Source: a virus
Strand: one strand, 5' to 3'
IMG/VR virus record: IMGVR_UViG_3300024308_000036
Location: 1-45,795 of that record
Length of the DNA stretch: 45,795 nt
Part shown: one piece after another, positions 30,897 to 39,157 of the stretch
Position numbering within the stretch: position 1 is the first letter of the stretch
Layout of the letters: every line of letters begins with the position of its first letter
Notes under the pieces: model-generated
Databases searched by the model: none
Told to the model about the DNA's origin: nothing
What the model saw: only the letters and a program-made list of their open reading frames with translations
Made by a program: the position numbers and the translations under genes

Positions 30897-31576
30897 TCCA
30901 CAACCTCAGCTTCTTCAACTTCCTCGACCTCTTTCGGCTGCATGAGCACGGCTTGATCAGAGGCGGCCATAGCAACGGCGATCTGGTCGAGAACAGATTG
31001 GAACTGCCACAAGGTCTCGCCCCGAACACCAATGGTTTCGGCGACAGTGCGCAGCTGAGCAAACGGATCCTCCGGACGACCTTCAGGGAAAACAACCTGC
31101 TCCAGCTTCGGCTCAAAGAAGGATGGCCCCTTCAAGGTTTTGCCTGTCTCGCCGTCGAACACAACGAACTTGCCCGGGATGGAAGACTCGCGGTACATGG
31201 CGTTGATCGGGGTGGTTTTGCCGTGGAAGCCGTTGCCCAGTCGGTACTGCTCAACCGCAAATACAGCATCCTGCTCGGTATCGCAGAGCTTGCTCATATT
31301 GGACAGGTAGACCTGCTCCATGATTGCGTCAGCATCCAGGCCGCAGTCGTTGGCCGCGCCGTAGACAGTCACAAGACTGTCGCCGATGGCGTCGGCGATC
31401 TGCAGGAGGTCTCGGGAGTCAAAAGCCTTTGACAGCTCGGTCTGTGACTCTTCTTTGATCATCGCCAAGCGAAGACGGCACTGACCAAGAGACGGGACGA
31501 TCGGAGTCTGAGCCACGCCTTGGCCAAGTACGGAGTTGAAGTGGGTGGTCATTTGAAAGTTGGTAAGTTTGCTCAT
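30893..31576 (-). CDS. MazG/HisE-like nucleotide pyrophosphohydrolase
   Basis: A 227-residue protein with the all-alpha NTP pyrophosphatase pattern: RLAMIKEESQTELSKAF with ExxE, then LLQIADAIGDSLVTVYGAAN with the metal-binding ExxD-like pair D-A-x-G-D, and IMEQVYLSNMSKLCD. It likely cleaves (d)NTPs to (d)NMPs, for example making dUMP for thymidylate synthase. The C-terminal tail is acidic (EVEEVEEAEVVE). Confidence 0.75.
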   Translation of the reverse strand: MSKLTNFQMTTHFNSVLGQGVAQTPIVPSLGQCRLRLAMIKEESQTELSKAFDSRDLLQIADAIGDSLVTVYGAANDCGLDADAIMEQVYLSNMSKLCDTEQDAVFAVEQYRLGNGFHGKTTPINAMYRESSIPGKFVVFDGETGKTLKGPSFFEPKLEQVVFPEGRPEDPFAQLRTVAETIGVRGETLWQFQSVLDQIAVAMAASDQAVLMQPKEVEEVEEAEVVE

Positions 31577-31578
31577 AC

Positions 31579-32067
31579 TTATCTCCGAATGTATCTAACT
31601 ATCTTGAATGAATGCTCGTTTCCTTGGTTTCTTTCAAACTTGCTTTCAATGAAGCAAGGAACGAAACAAGAAAAAAAGTTAACTGGGAAAAAATGAACCT
31701 TTCTCCCTCCCTTCGAAGCTACGCAAGCATCAACGAAGGTAATCACCAATTCATCTACCAAGCCACTTTGCAGGTAATGTTGGTAGATTTGCGCCCCGCC
31801 GATGATGTCGGCATCCGCAAGGCGCGGAGGTTCTTTCACGAAGGTAAGGTTTTCGCCATTGGCCCGTGGGGTGCGGGTGATGACGATGTTGTGGCGCCCG
31901 GGGAGGGGATGGCCAATGCTGTCAAAGGTCTTTGAGCCCATAACAACAGCCCGCCCCATTGTCAGGGCCTTGAAGTGCTTGAGGTCGTCCTTAAGAGACC
32001 ACGGCAGGTCATTGCCGATACCGATGATCCCTTCCGACGACATCGCTGCGATCAGACGAACGGTCAT
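31579..32067 (-). CDS. folA: Dihydrofolate reductase
   Basis: A 162-residue DHFR: LIAAMSSEGIIGIGNDLPWS, the acidic catalytic residue in DDLKHFKAL (27-35 region), VVMGSKTFDSIG, LPGRHNIVITR and IIGGAQIYQHYL. It regenerates tetrahydrofolate used by the adjacent thymidylate synthase. The last 40 codons are noticeably AT-richer and diverged (FPVNFFSCFVPCFIESKF), though the terminal HSFKIVRYIRR fits the family. It overlaps thyA by four bases. Confidence 0.92.
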   Translation of the reverse strand: MTVRLIAAMSSEGIIGIGNDLPWSLKDDLKHFKALTMGRAVVMGSKTFDSIGHPLPGRHNIVITRTPRANGENLTFVKEPPRLADADIIGGAQIYQHYLQSGLVDELVITFVDACVASKGGRKVHFFPVNFFSCFVPCFIESKFERNQGNEHSFKIVRYIRR

Positions 32068-32900
32068 ACCGCGACGGCTCCTTTGATGTGCGGGTGAGCG
32101 TCATACCCAGTCACATTTACGTCAGCGAATGTGTATTCATCGATACTGGATCTTGGCGTCAGAACAAGTCTTGCTTCGGCATCTTTAGGGTCTCTTGAGA
32201 GCTGGAGTTTGACCTGATCAATGTGGTTCTCATAGATGTGAACATCCCCACCAATATGGATCAACTCGTGAGCCTTGTGGCCGGTTTGTTCGGCCAGCAT
32301 GTGGGCCAAGATGCTGTAGAAAATGAGGTTGAAGGGAAGGCCCAAGAAGTAGTCAACCGACCGTTGGTAAACCTGCATAGAGAGCAGTCGCTCGCCAGTC
32401 TCCTGATCTAATTCCGAGAAGCACTGAAACATCATGTGGCACGGCGCCAGGCGCATTTCATGCAGGCGGCCAACGTTCCAGGCAGTGACGATCATGCGGC
32501 GATCGTGAGGGTTGTTTCGCAAGGTATCGATCAGGTTTGCGATCTGGTCGATGACTCGGACAGCGAGACCGTTTGGGGTCTCTTCAATAACGCGCCAGGC
32601 TCTCCATTGAGCTCCATAGACAGGCCCAAGCTCACCTTTATCGTCGGCCCACTCGTCCCATATCGTCACGCCGTTATCATTCAGGTAGCGAATGTTGGTG
32701 TCGCCGGAGAGCATCCAGATAAGCTCATGGATAACGCTCTTCAGGTGCAGCTTTTTGGTGGTGATCAGAGCGAGCTTGTTGTCGGAGAGATCGAAGCGCA
32801 TCCGAGAGCCAAACATGGCGATGGAGCGAACGTCGGTCCGGTTGTCACGTAGCTGGCCAGACCCCAAAATCTGAGATCCCAGCTCAAGATATTGCAGCAT
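32064..32900 (-). CDS. thyA: Thymidylate synthase
   Basis: A 278-residue thymidylate synthase that converts dUMP to dTMP. The catalytic cysteine is C154 in LAPCHMMFQ; QVYQRSVDYFLGLPFN ends in the asparagine (N191) that reads dUMP, so it is not a dCMP hydroxymethylase. HIGGDVHIYENH and the C-terminal IKGAVAV fit. It is first in the operon thyA-folA-MazG-kinase. Its start follows AAGGAG, which is partly held in a hairpin, and an operator plus TATAAG -10 lie upstream. Confidence 0.95.
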   Translation of the reverse strand: MLQYLELGSQILGSGQLRDNRTDVRSIAMFGSRMRFDLSDNKLALITTKKLHLKSVIHELIWMLSGDTNIRYLNDNGVTIWDEWADDKGELGPVYGAQWRAWRVIEETPNGLAVRVIDQIANLIDTLRNNPHDRRMIVTAWNVGRLHEMRLAPCHMMFQCFSELDQETGERLLSMQVYQRSVDYFLGLPFNLIFYSILAHMLAEQTGHKAHELIHIGGDVHIYENHIDQVKLQLSRDPKDAEARLVLTPRSSIDEYTFADVNVTGYDAHPHIKGAVAV

Positions 32901-32902
32901 GA

Positions 32903-32927
32903 AAGGGCTCCTTGTGATGAAGCCCTT
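32903..32927 (-). promoter_or_regulatory. thyA leader hairpin over the ribosome site
   Basis: On the minus strand AAGGGCT-tcatcacaagg-AGCCCTT forms a perfect 7-bp stem two bases before the ATG. The Shine-Dalgarno AAGGAG spans the loop and the 3' arm, so folding should limit translation. Confidence 0.55.
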
Positions 32928-32928
32928 A

Positions 32929-32944
32929 TAGTAAGTATTTACTG
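32929..32944 (-). promoter_or_regulatory. 16-bp operator in thyA promoter
   Basis: TAGTAA-GTAT-TTACTG matches 11 of 12 arm positions. Read leftward it runs straight into TATAAG, so it overlaps the -10 box of the thyA operon promoter. Confidence 0.75.
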
Positions 32945-33421
32945 ATCATCAGGCAAGAATAAGGACGCGCCGGATGACAGCGATCGCCTGAACAAGCGCT
33001 GATTGTCGGAGCCGCGCCAAGGCTTCAAGGTCTTGAGTTCTCGCTCGAACTTGCCGTCTATGATGACATCGAGGTATTGAACGACATCCAGGTTGGCGAT
33101 CTCTTCAAACAGGTATCCGGTCCACAGCCATATGTCCTTTTCAGGGTATGCCGACTTAACCCTCCGACAGAGATCTGTAATGACCTCCCGATTCCTCGGG
33201 TAGAGAGGGTCCCCTCCGGTGATGCTTAATCCGTCCCTATCAGCGAGGTCGCTGAGTATCTGCTGGGCCATCTCTTCAGAGAACAACGCTCCGCTATTGG
33301 GGTTCCATGTAGATGCGTTGTGGCACCCCTTGCATCCGTGAGAGCAGCCTGTGACAAAGAGGGTGCAGCGCACCCCCTCGCCATTCGCAAAGTCGCACGG
33401 GTAATACTGCGCAAACCTCAT
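32939..33421 (-). CDS. nrdG: Anaerobic ribonucleotide reductase activating protein
   Basis: A 160-residue radical-SAM activase. CSHGCKGC (CxxxCxxC, about 26-33) binds the 4Fe-4S cluster, and LSITGGDPLYPRNR is the SAM-contacting GGD(E)P motif. It generates the glycyl radical on NrdD. It overlaps nrdD by four bases. Its last codons lie within the thyA operator region. Confidence 0.93.
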   Translation of the reverse strand: MRFAQYYPCDFANGEGVRCTLFVTGCSHGCKGCHNASTWNPNSGALFSEEMAQQILSDLADRDGLSITGGDPLYPRNREVITDLCRRVKSAYPEKDIWLWTGYLFEEIANLDVVQYLDVIIDGKFERELKTLKPWRGSDNQRLFRRSLSSGASLFLPDDQ

Positions 33422-35250
33422 TGATGCTTCACCCTGGCCATAACCTCAAGCTGCTTGCCCGGGTTGAAGGGGCGAGCATTCGGGGAGCCAAGATAGCCGC
33501 AGACCCGCCGAGTGACAGACAGAGTGGCGCTGTCGTGGTTTCCGCAGTTAGGGCAGACAAAGCCGACGGCCGTTGCCCGAGCCTCTCCGGTGAACCCGCA
33601 GTCATAGCACTCATCAATCGGAGAGTTGGAGCCGAGATAGGGGATCTTGTCGTAGCTATAGTCCCAAACAGCCTCGAGACCTTTGATGTTGTGCCGCATA
33701 GATGGGTACTCCACGTAGGAGATGAACCCACCACTGGCCAACTCAGGATAGCCAGCCTCGAAGTCTATCTTCTCGAAAGGAGTCACCTTGCGAGCGACAT
33801 CAAGGTGAAAGCTGTTGGTGTAATAGCCCTTGTTGGTGGCGCCATCGACATGGCCAAACTTCTCAACGTCCAGCCGGCAGAAGCGATCACACAGCGACTC
33901 GCTGGGAGTGCTGTAAAGGCTGAAACCGTAGCCGGTCTCCTTCTTCCAGGCATCAACCGCTTGGCGCAGGCGAGCGACAATCTCTTTGGCCAACTGCTGC
34001 TTGGCGGGACTGTCGAAGGTGTGAGGCTCATTGCCGAGCAGCACAGTGACCGTCTCGTGCAGGCCTATGTAACCAAGAGACACAGAGGCGCGACCATGCT
34101 TGAAGATCTCGATAATGGGGTCTTCCGGCTTCAGACGAACGCCACATGCCCCCTCGCAGTAGAGGATAGGGGCAACGCTCGCGGTCACTTCCTTGAGTCG
34201 CGCAATGCGCAGGTCCAGCGCCTCTCTGGCCAGCTTCAGGCGGGCATCGAGAAGGCTGTAGAAGTCGATACCGGAGCGGGTCGCCTCGATAGCTACACGG
34301 GGCAGGTTGATGCTGACAACGCCCAGGTTGTTCCTGCCTGCATACTCGCCGCCGTGCTCGCCAAGGAAGCTGCGGCAACCCATTGGGGTTTTAAAGCCGC
34401 CGGTCACGCGCACGACTTGGTCATAGTTCAGGATGTCCGGATACATGCGCTTGCTGGAACACTCCAGGGCGAGCCGCTTGATGTCATAGTTCGGATCCCC
34501 AGCCTTGTGGTTAACGCCGTCTCTGATGGCGAACACAAGCTTGGGGAACACGGCCGTCTTCTGTGTTTTGCCGAGGCCATCAATTCGCACCTGCAGAATG
34601 GAGCGCTGAATCAGCCTGGATTCCCAGCTCGTACCGAGGCCAAGACCGAAAGTGACAAACGGGGTTTGGCCATTGGCAGTGTGAAGGGTATTCACCTCGT
34701 ACTCGAGGGACTGGAAGGCGTTGTAACACTCCCGCTCTGTCATCTTGGTAGCGTAAACAGCGGCCCGTTCCGGCCCGTCGAGCCAGAGACGGCCATCGGC
34801 GAGATGCTTGTCATAGGACGCTCTCACATAAGGGGCGAGAACCTCGTCGATCCGGTCTATCGTGTTTCCTCCGTAGATGTGACTGGCCACCTGAGCGATG
34901 ATCTGAGCAGTTACGGCGGTAGCTGTGCTGATAGACTTTGGCGTCTCAATCTCGGCATTCCCCATCTTGAAGCCGCGCTTAAGCATCCCATCGATGTCGA
35001 TCAGCATGCAGTTGAACATGGGGAAGAAAGGGGAGTAGTCGAGGTCGTGAAAATGCAGATCACCGCTCTTGTGGGCGGCAGCGATCCGCTCCGGCAGCAG
35101 ACGAGAAAGCGCGTACTCTCTGGCTACGGCGCCGGCCAGCAGGTCCCGCTGGGTTGGGATAATCCGGGCGTCCTTGTTGGCGTTCTCTGTGATAAGAGCC
35201 TGATTTGAGAGGTGGAACATCTCATCCACAACCTTCATCATTCGATCCAT
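33418..35250 (-). CDS. nrdD: Anaerobic (class III) ribonucleotide reductase
   Basis: A 610-residue class III reductase from the ATG at 35250 (AGGTGG site); an in-frame GTG nine bases earlier is less likely. The C-terminal zinc site is ECYDCGF and CPNCGNH, and RRVCGYLGSPNARPFNPGK carries the glycyl-radical glycine. It lacks an N-terminal ATP-cone and has the short form of phage T4 NrdD (about 605). It supplies dNTPs without oxygen. Confidence 0.95.
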   Translation of the reverse strand: MDRMMKVVDEMFHLSNQALITENANKDARIIPTQRDLLAGAVAREYALSRLLPERIAAAHKSGDLHFHDLDYSPFFPMFNCMLIDIDGMLKRGFKMGNAEIETPKSISTATAVTAQIIAQVASHIYGGNTIDRIDEVLAPYVRASYDKHLADGRLWLDGPERAAVYATKMTERECYNAFQSLEYEVNTLHTANGQTPFVTFGLGLGTSWESRLIQRSILQVRIDGLGKTQKTAVFPKLVFAIRDGVNHKAGDPNYDIKRLALECSSKRMYPDILNYDQVVRVTGGFKTPMGCRSFLGEHGGEYAGRNNLGVVSINLPRVAIEATRSGIDFYSLLDARLKLAREALDLRIARLKEVTASVAPILYCEGACGVRLKPEDPIIEIFKHGRASVSLGYIGLHETVTVLLGNEPHTFDSPAKQQLAKEIVARLRQAVDAWKKETGYGFSLYSTPSESLCDRFCRLDVEKFGHVDGATNKGYYTNSFHLDVARKVTPFEKIDFEAGYPELASGGFISYVEYPSMRHNIKGLEAVWDYSYDKIPYLGSNSPIDECYDCGFTGEARATAVGFVCPNCGNHDSATLSVTRRVCGYLGSPNARPFNPGKQLEVMARVKHQ

Positions 35251-35264
35251 TAAAACCACCTATT

Positions 35265-35280
35265 CATTAAGCATTTACTG
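35265..35280. promoter_or_regulatory. 16-bp operator before nrdD
   Basis: CATTAA-GCAT-TTACTG matches 11 of 12 arm positions and ends 14 bases upstream of the nrdD start. Confidence 0.7.
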
Positions 35281-35335
35281 AGCGGCCAGGGTAAGGCAAT
35301 GGCAGAGAGACAAGGTTGATTGAGATCAAATGGAA

Positions 35336-35354
35336 AGGGGGCCGAAGCCCCCTA
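35336..35354 (-). terminator. Terminator of nrdAB
   Basis: GGGGGC-cgaa-GCCCCC, just past the nrdB stop; on the minus strand it is followed by TTTCC. Confidence 0.65.
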
Positions 35355-35360
35355 TAAGTA

Positions 35361-36332
35361 TCAGTTCGACGGTGCCAAAGTATCCCAGCCCCAATCGCCA
35401 GAGAACGGCACAACGCTGTAGTCCGTCACTCGCTTCTCGAAGAAGTTGGACATCTGGTCCCCCAGTACCTCAGCCACCCAGGGCAGGGGGTTATCCTGCA
35501 CTTCCATCCAGTTCTCCTTGAACCCGATCCCGAGCAGACGGCGGTTGGCAATATAGCGAACGTACTCCTTCGTCTCGGCTGCGGTCAGCCCCGGGGCGTC
35601 GCCTTGAGAGAAGGCCAGATCGATGAACTTGTCCTCAAGCTCAACCGCATCCCGGAACATCTGGTAAACCAGGAACTTGAACTCATCGGTCAAGACCTCT
35701 GGGTTTTCCCGAATGTACTCACGGAACAGGTTCGAGATCCCATCCACATGCTCGGTTTCATCGCGAATTGACCACTCAACGACCGTAGTCATGCCCATCA
35801 TCATGCCGAACCGGCAATAGGTCAGCAGCATGATGAATGCGGAGAACAAAGCCACGCCCTCATTCACAACCGCCTTGGCCAGAGCCAGAGCAATGTCGTG
35901 AGGAGTGTCAGCTCGGTTGTCGGTCATAAACGTTGATTTGGCAGCCATCTCCTCGTACTCGAGGAAGGCGGTAAACTCGCTCTCCGGCAGCCCCAGAGTG
36001 TCATTCAGCAAGGCATACGCCCGCTGATGGATACCTTCGCGAGCGGCAAAGGCCAGCAGCATGCACCGGATCTCGTTGTTCTTGAAAATCGGGATGAAGT
36101 AGTCGCAGTAGTTGCCCGCCACGTTGGCATCTGTCTGGGTGAACAGACGCAAGATCTGGGTGATGTGGTTCTTGTGGTGGGGCAGCAGGGTGCCGTCCTG
36201 CCACTGGTTAACGTCAGCCTGCAGGTCGAGCTCATCCTCATGCCAGTGGATCAGCTCGTGACGGTTGGCGGCCTGCATTGCCCAGGGATACTGAAACGGC
36301 TTGTAAGTGCGGCTAGGGGTGATTACAGACAT
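35361..36332 (-). CDS. nrdB: Class Ia ribonucleotide reductase, beta subunit
   Basis: A 323-residue NrdB from the ATG at 36332 with AAGGAG. REGIHQRAYALL holds the ExxH iron ligands and the radical tyrosine in the E. coli Y122 position. FLEYEEMAAK, AVVNEGVALF and SIRDETEHVDG supply further ligands. The di-iron tyrosyl radical starts catalysis in NrdA. The gene begins 11 bases after the nrdA stop. Confidence 0.94.
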   Translation of the reverse strand: MSVITPSRTYKPFQYPWAMQAANRHELIHWHEDELDLQADVNQWQDGTLLPHHKNHITQILRLFTQTDANVAGNYCDYFIPIFKNNEIRCMLLAFAAREGIHQRAYALLNDTLGLPESEFTAFLEYEEMAAKSTFMTDNRADTPHDIALALAKAVVNEGVALFSAFIMLLTYCRFGMMMGMTTVVEWSIRDETEHVDGISNLFREYIRENPEVLTDEFKFLVYQMFRDAVELEDKFIDLAFSQGDAPGLTAAETKEYVRYIANRRLLGIGFKENWMEVQDNPLPWVAEVLGDQMSNFFEKRVTDYSVVPFSGDWGWDTLAPSN

Positions 36333-36343
36333 CGATGGGCTCC

Positions 36344-38071
36344 TTATGCGTGGCAAGCCAGGCATTCTTCGGTGTTCAGTTCTACTCGGGAAATACGGAC
36401 GCCAACCTTGTCGGCATTGCCTGCTGATTTGGTGCGCAGGTAATACAGACCCTTCAGGCCGGAGGTCCAGGCGCGGAGGTGAACCGAGTTCACGTAGGCG
36501 CGGTTAGCTTTTGCTGGGAAGAACAGGTTCACGCTCTGGCCTTGGCAGATGTAGATCTGTCGGTCGGCGGCATGCTGAACAACCCAGTGCTGGTCAATCT
36601 CGAAGGCGGTTTTGAAGGTGTCGCGTGTGTAATCGTCCAAGAAGTCCAGATGTGCGACAGAGCCGTTGTTGGCCACGATGCTGCTCCACACCTCATCTGT
36701 GTTGCGGCCAAGTTTCTCAAGCACCGGCTCCAGATAGGGGTTTCGGAACATGTGGGCGCCGGCACGGGTGCGGTGCATAAAGGCGTTGCTGTTGATCGGC
36801 TCGATAGAAGGGGTGCAGCCGCAGATGATAGAGCTGTTCGCATTGGGGGCGATGGCCAGCACATGAGCGTTCCGCTCGGAAGTCAGATCCGGGGCAGGGC
36901 CGCGCTCTACCGCCAGCTTGCGAGTCGCCTCTTTGGCTTTCGTCCAGATGTGCGCGAACACTCGGCGATTCAGAGAGACAGCAAGGCTTGATTCAAACGG
37001 GATACCCTTCTGCATCAGCAGGCCGTGGAAGCCCATCGCGCCCAGACCAATATCACGGCTGCGCTCTGCGCTGTAGCGAGCGCGAGAGAGCTCGTCCGGC
37101 GCATGCTCGATGAAGACGTCCAGAACGTTGTCCAGCAGGCGCACCAGGTCTTCGATAAACAACGGGTCGTCCTTGAACTCGTCCCATTTCTCGAGGTTAA
37201 GAGAGGAGAGACAGCACACTGCGGTTCGCTTCTCATCGGTCGGCAGGTGGATCTCGTTGCAGAGATTGGAGCCGCGGATCTTGAGGCCCTTGGCGGCCAG
37301 CTGGGGATGCAGGAAGCGGTTGGCGGTGTCGATAAAGTTCAAGTACGGCTCACCGGTACGGCCGCGGATCTCCAGAATGCGTTCCCACAAATGACGGGCA
37401 GGAACGGTATCCCGAACCTCTTTCGTCTTGGGGCAGACCAGATCCCAGCTGGCACCGGCCATTACGGCCTTCATAAAGTCATCGGTGATATTCAGCGCAT
37501 TGTGAATATTCAGGAACTTCCGGTTGATGTCTCCGCCGGTCGGGACACGGACGTTGATGAACTCGGCAACATCCGGGTGAGAGATGTCCAGGTAGGCCGC
37601 ATAAGCGCCCTTGCGCGTTTCACCCTGCTTGTAAGCCAGCATCGCTCGGTCAGCGACCCCAACGAAGGGGAGGGGGCCTGGCGCTTTCTTGGATACAGCA
37701 CGAACGTCGCTCCAGTGGCCACCAACGCCACCGCCCATGAGGGTAAGCCACGCAAGTTCGCTCTGGTGCTCAACCAGACCAGCGCGAGTGTCGGGGACAT
37801 AGGTCAAGAAGCAGCTGATCGGCAGAGAGTCAGGCTTCTGTCCAGGCGCAAAGGAGTTGCTGAGCACAGGGGAGGCGAACATGAACCACTGCCGGCTCAC
37901 GTAGTCGTAAATGCGCTGTGCAAAAGCCTCATCGCCCTTGCTGTAGCACTCGGCGGCACGAGCGAAAGCCTGCTGAGGAGAGGTCTCGCCGTTGCGGACG
38001 TAATAACGGGCAAGAGCAAGAGCTTGGTCGGAGAATAGAGCATCGCGCTCTAGGTTGATTTTGACTCCCAT
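36344..38071 (-). CDS. nrdA: Class I ribonucleotide reductase, alpha subunit without ATP-cone
   Basis: A 575-residue NrdA. Catalytic groups are ISCFLTYVPD (first active-site cysteine), GSNLCNEIHLPTD (Asn-x-Cys-x-Glu), AVCCLSSLNL, the tyrosine pair LKGLYYLRTK and the C-terminal redox pair ECLACHA. The protein starts right at the catalytic core, so the N-terminal ATP-cone of about 100 residues (E. coli NrdA has 761 in total) is missing and dATP should not shut it off. Confidence 0.94.
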   Translation of the reverse strand: MGVKINLERDALFSDQALALARYYVRNGETSPQQAFARAAECYSKGDEAFAQRIYDYVSRQWFMFASPVLSNSFAPGQKPDSLPISCFLTYVPDTRAGLVEHQSELAWLTLMGGGVGGHWSDVRAVSKKAPGPLPFVGVADRAMLAYKQGETRKGAYAAYLDISHPDVAEFINVRVPTGGDINRKFLNIHNALNITDDFMKAVMAGASWDLVCPKTKEVRDTVPARHLWERILEIRGRTGEPYLNFIDTANRFLHPQLAAKGLKIRGSNLCNEIHLPTDEKRTAVCCLSSLNLEKWDEFKDDPLFIEDLVRLLDNVLDVFIEHAPDELSRARYSAERSRDIGLGAMGFHGLLMQKGIPFESSLAVSLNRRVFAHIWTKAKEATRKLAVERGPAPDLTSERNAHVLAIAPNANSSIICGCTPSIEPINSNAFMHRTRAGAHMFRNPYLEPVLEKLGRNTDEVWSSIVANNGSVAHLDFLDDYTRDTFKTAFEIDQHWVVQHAADRQIYICQGQSVNLFFPAKANRAYVNSVHLRAWTSGLKGLYYLRTKSAGNADKVGVRISRVELNTEECLACHA

Positions 38072-38082
38072 GAACCACCTTT

Positions 38083-38098
38083 CAGTAAGTGTTTACTT
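38083..38098. promoter_or_regulatory. 16-bp operator before nrdA
   Basis: CAGTAA-GTGT-TTACTT matches 11 of 12 arm positions and lies 11 bases upstream of the nrdA start. A half site (TTCACTG on the minus strand) lies at about 38128. Confidence 0.7.
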
Positions 38099-38109
38099 AA
38101 GGCGTAAAA

Positions 38110-38328
38110 GGTTAGCCAATATTCAGTGAAAGTTGAATCCCGAAGGCATCATTTTTTCACTAGATCGGGGGTTCTCTGTAGCGCGTTTAAATGCGTTTTG
38201 AGCGTTCGGGGGACGCTGCGTATGCGATGACAAGCGCGAAGCTCGGGGAGCGCAACTAGAGCGCAGGGAAGCTGAATATCGAAGCGTAGAAATGACGAAC
38301 TGAGAAGACGCTGTGCAAGAAGGGAAAG
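38110..38328. other. Non-coding AGCG-rich stretch
   Basis: No gene is seen. Words GTAGCGCGTTTAAATGCG, TTGAGCG, GGAGCGC, AGAGCGC and GAAGCG recur every 10-20 bases, as in other intergenic parts of this window. Confidence 0.4.
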
Positions 38329-38360
38329 ATCTCCCTGGATTAACCCACCAGGGAGGTCTG
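38329..38360 (-). terminator. Terminator of the toxin-like gene
   Basis: ATCTCCCTGG and CCAGGGAGGT pair across a nine-base loop; on the minus strand a CTTTCCCTTC stretch follows. Confidence 0.55.
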
Positions 38361-38363
38361 ATG

Positions 38364-38774
38364 TTACGGCGTCACCAATCTCGACTGCTGAGCTGGAGTG
38401 AAGGGCGTGTGGGTGCCAATGCCAACGATCCTTACTTCAACCCCCTGAGCGGTGGTGAGCAATTGGTAGTGCAGATAGTAATCTGACACGAGTCCGTCAT
38501 TTGATGATGAATAACTGGGAACGCCAATATGGTAGTGATGCAGGTTGAAGGACTTTGCAAACTGCTTCTTAGCTTGTTTGTCTTTGATACGACGGGGTAA
38601 TACCCAAGACGGCTTGTTTCTACCTTGCAAACCTGCAAACCCATCGGCGATGAGTGTGGAGCGAAAGGCACCGACCGCTTGTTGGACGGCGGAGCTTTCT
38701 GCCTGCAAATCTGCAATTGTACTGGTCTCTATAGAGACTGTAATCGGGCCAGCGGGATAGGGGAATTTTTTCGT
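38364..38774 (-). CDS. Toxin-like protein (YafO-like?), non-AUG start
   Basis: The frame is open from a TAA to 38364 and has no ATG or GTG near its beginning. A TGGAGG site stands nine bases before ACG (38774), giving 136 residues that open KKFPYPAGPITVSIE. The next candidate is TTG at 38708 (114 residues) without a good site. The C-terminal half, FNLHHYHIGVPSYSSSNDGL and DYYLHYQLL, VRIVGIGTHTPF, recalls YafO-type mRNA interferases. It follows a 48-residue gene by 29 bases, so an antitoxin-toxin pair is possible. Both function and start are uncertain. Confidence 0.5.
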   Translation of the reverse strand, partial: TKKFPYPAGPITVSIETSTIADLQAESSAVQQAVGAFRSTLIADGFAGLQGRNKPSWVLPRRIKDKQAKKQFAKSFNLHHYHIGVPSYSSSNDGLVSDYYLHYQLLTTAQGVEVRIVGIGTHTPFTPAQQSRLVTP

Positions 38775-38803
38775 TTAGGGTGCCTCCAGTTGTTGAATGG
38801 CAC

Positions 38804-38950
38804 CTATTGTGCATTCAACCACTGGACAAAGTCATCAGCACTTTTTACCGATCCAGGGATACGGACAAAGTTGGTCTTCGCGCTCTCAACTCGGGACTTC
38901 ATAGTCTCGAGGTCGAAGTCGAAATGAGGAGGCGGAGTTTGCCTGACATG
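38804..38950 (-). CDS. Small antitoxin-like protein
   Basis: A 48-residue frame from ATG 38950 (AAAAGG site). The start MSGKTPPPHFDFDLETMKSR is followed by VESAKTNFVRIPG and ends DDFVQWLNAQ. An upstream frame from ATG 38981 (MKAAVKAKGRHVRQ) enters the same region out of register at a run of four A, so the gene may once have been longer or may shift frame. It lies directly before the toxin-like gene. Confidence 0.45.
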   Translation of the reverse strand, partial: HVRQTPPPHFDFDLETMKSRVESAKTNFVRIPGSVKSADDFVQWLNAQ

Positions 38951-39041
38951 GCGGCCTTTTGCTTTAACAGCAGCTTTCATTTAGGGCGAATCCTTAATGG
39001 ATGATAGAAGTATGACACGCAAGAGGAGGGTCAATGGACCG

Positions 39042-39055
39042 ATATGGCGCGCGCC
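39042..39055. repeat. Perfect palindrome ATGGCGCGCGCCAT
   Basis: A 14-base perfect palindrome in the upstream region of the possible toxin-antitoxin pair, 92 bases before ATG 38950; a candidate regulator site. Confidence 0.4.
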
Positions 39056-39129
39056 ATTTGGTAAATTATTGCGCAATGTGCCTAATCGGTCAACGAGTCA
39101 TTATTTATAAAGCCAAATACTGAATAAAC

Positions 39130-39150
39130 AGGGCTCCGACTAGGAGCCCA
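39130..39150 (-). terminator. Terminator of the recombination operon
   Basis: GGGCTCC-gacta-GGAGCCC just past the stop of the Pro-rich gene at 39158. Confidence 0.6.
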
Positions 39151-39157
39151 TGAATTA

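Noticed and set aside
32064-32900. Reading thyA as a dCMP/dUMP hydroxymethylase for modified bases
   Set aside because: The dUMP-specifying asparagine (FLGLPFN) and the usual active-site cysteine are kept, which fits normal thymidylate synthase.
33421-35208. Open frame of 595 codons on the plus strand
   Set aside because: It lies exactly antisense to nrdD, which has all family motifs; the antisense frame is a by-product of codon use and has no recognisable protein features.
37025-38038. Open frame of 337 codons on the plus strand
   Set aside because: Antisense to nrdA, no ribosome site and no domain.
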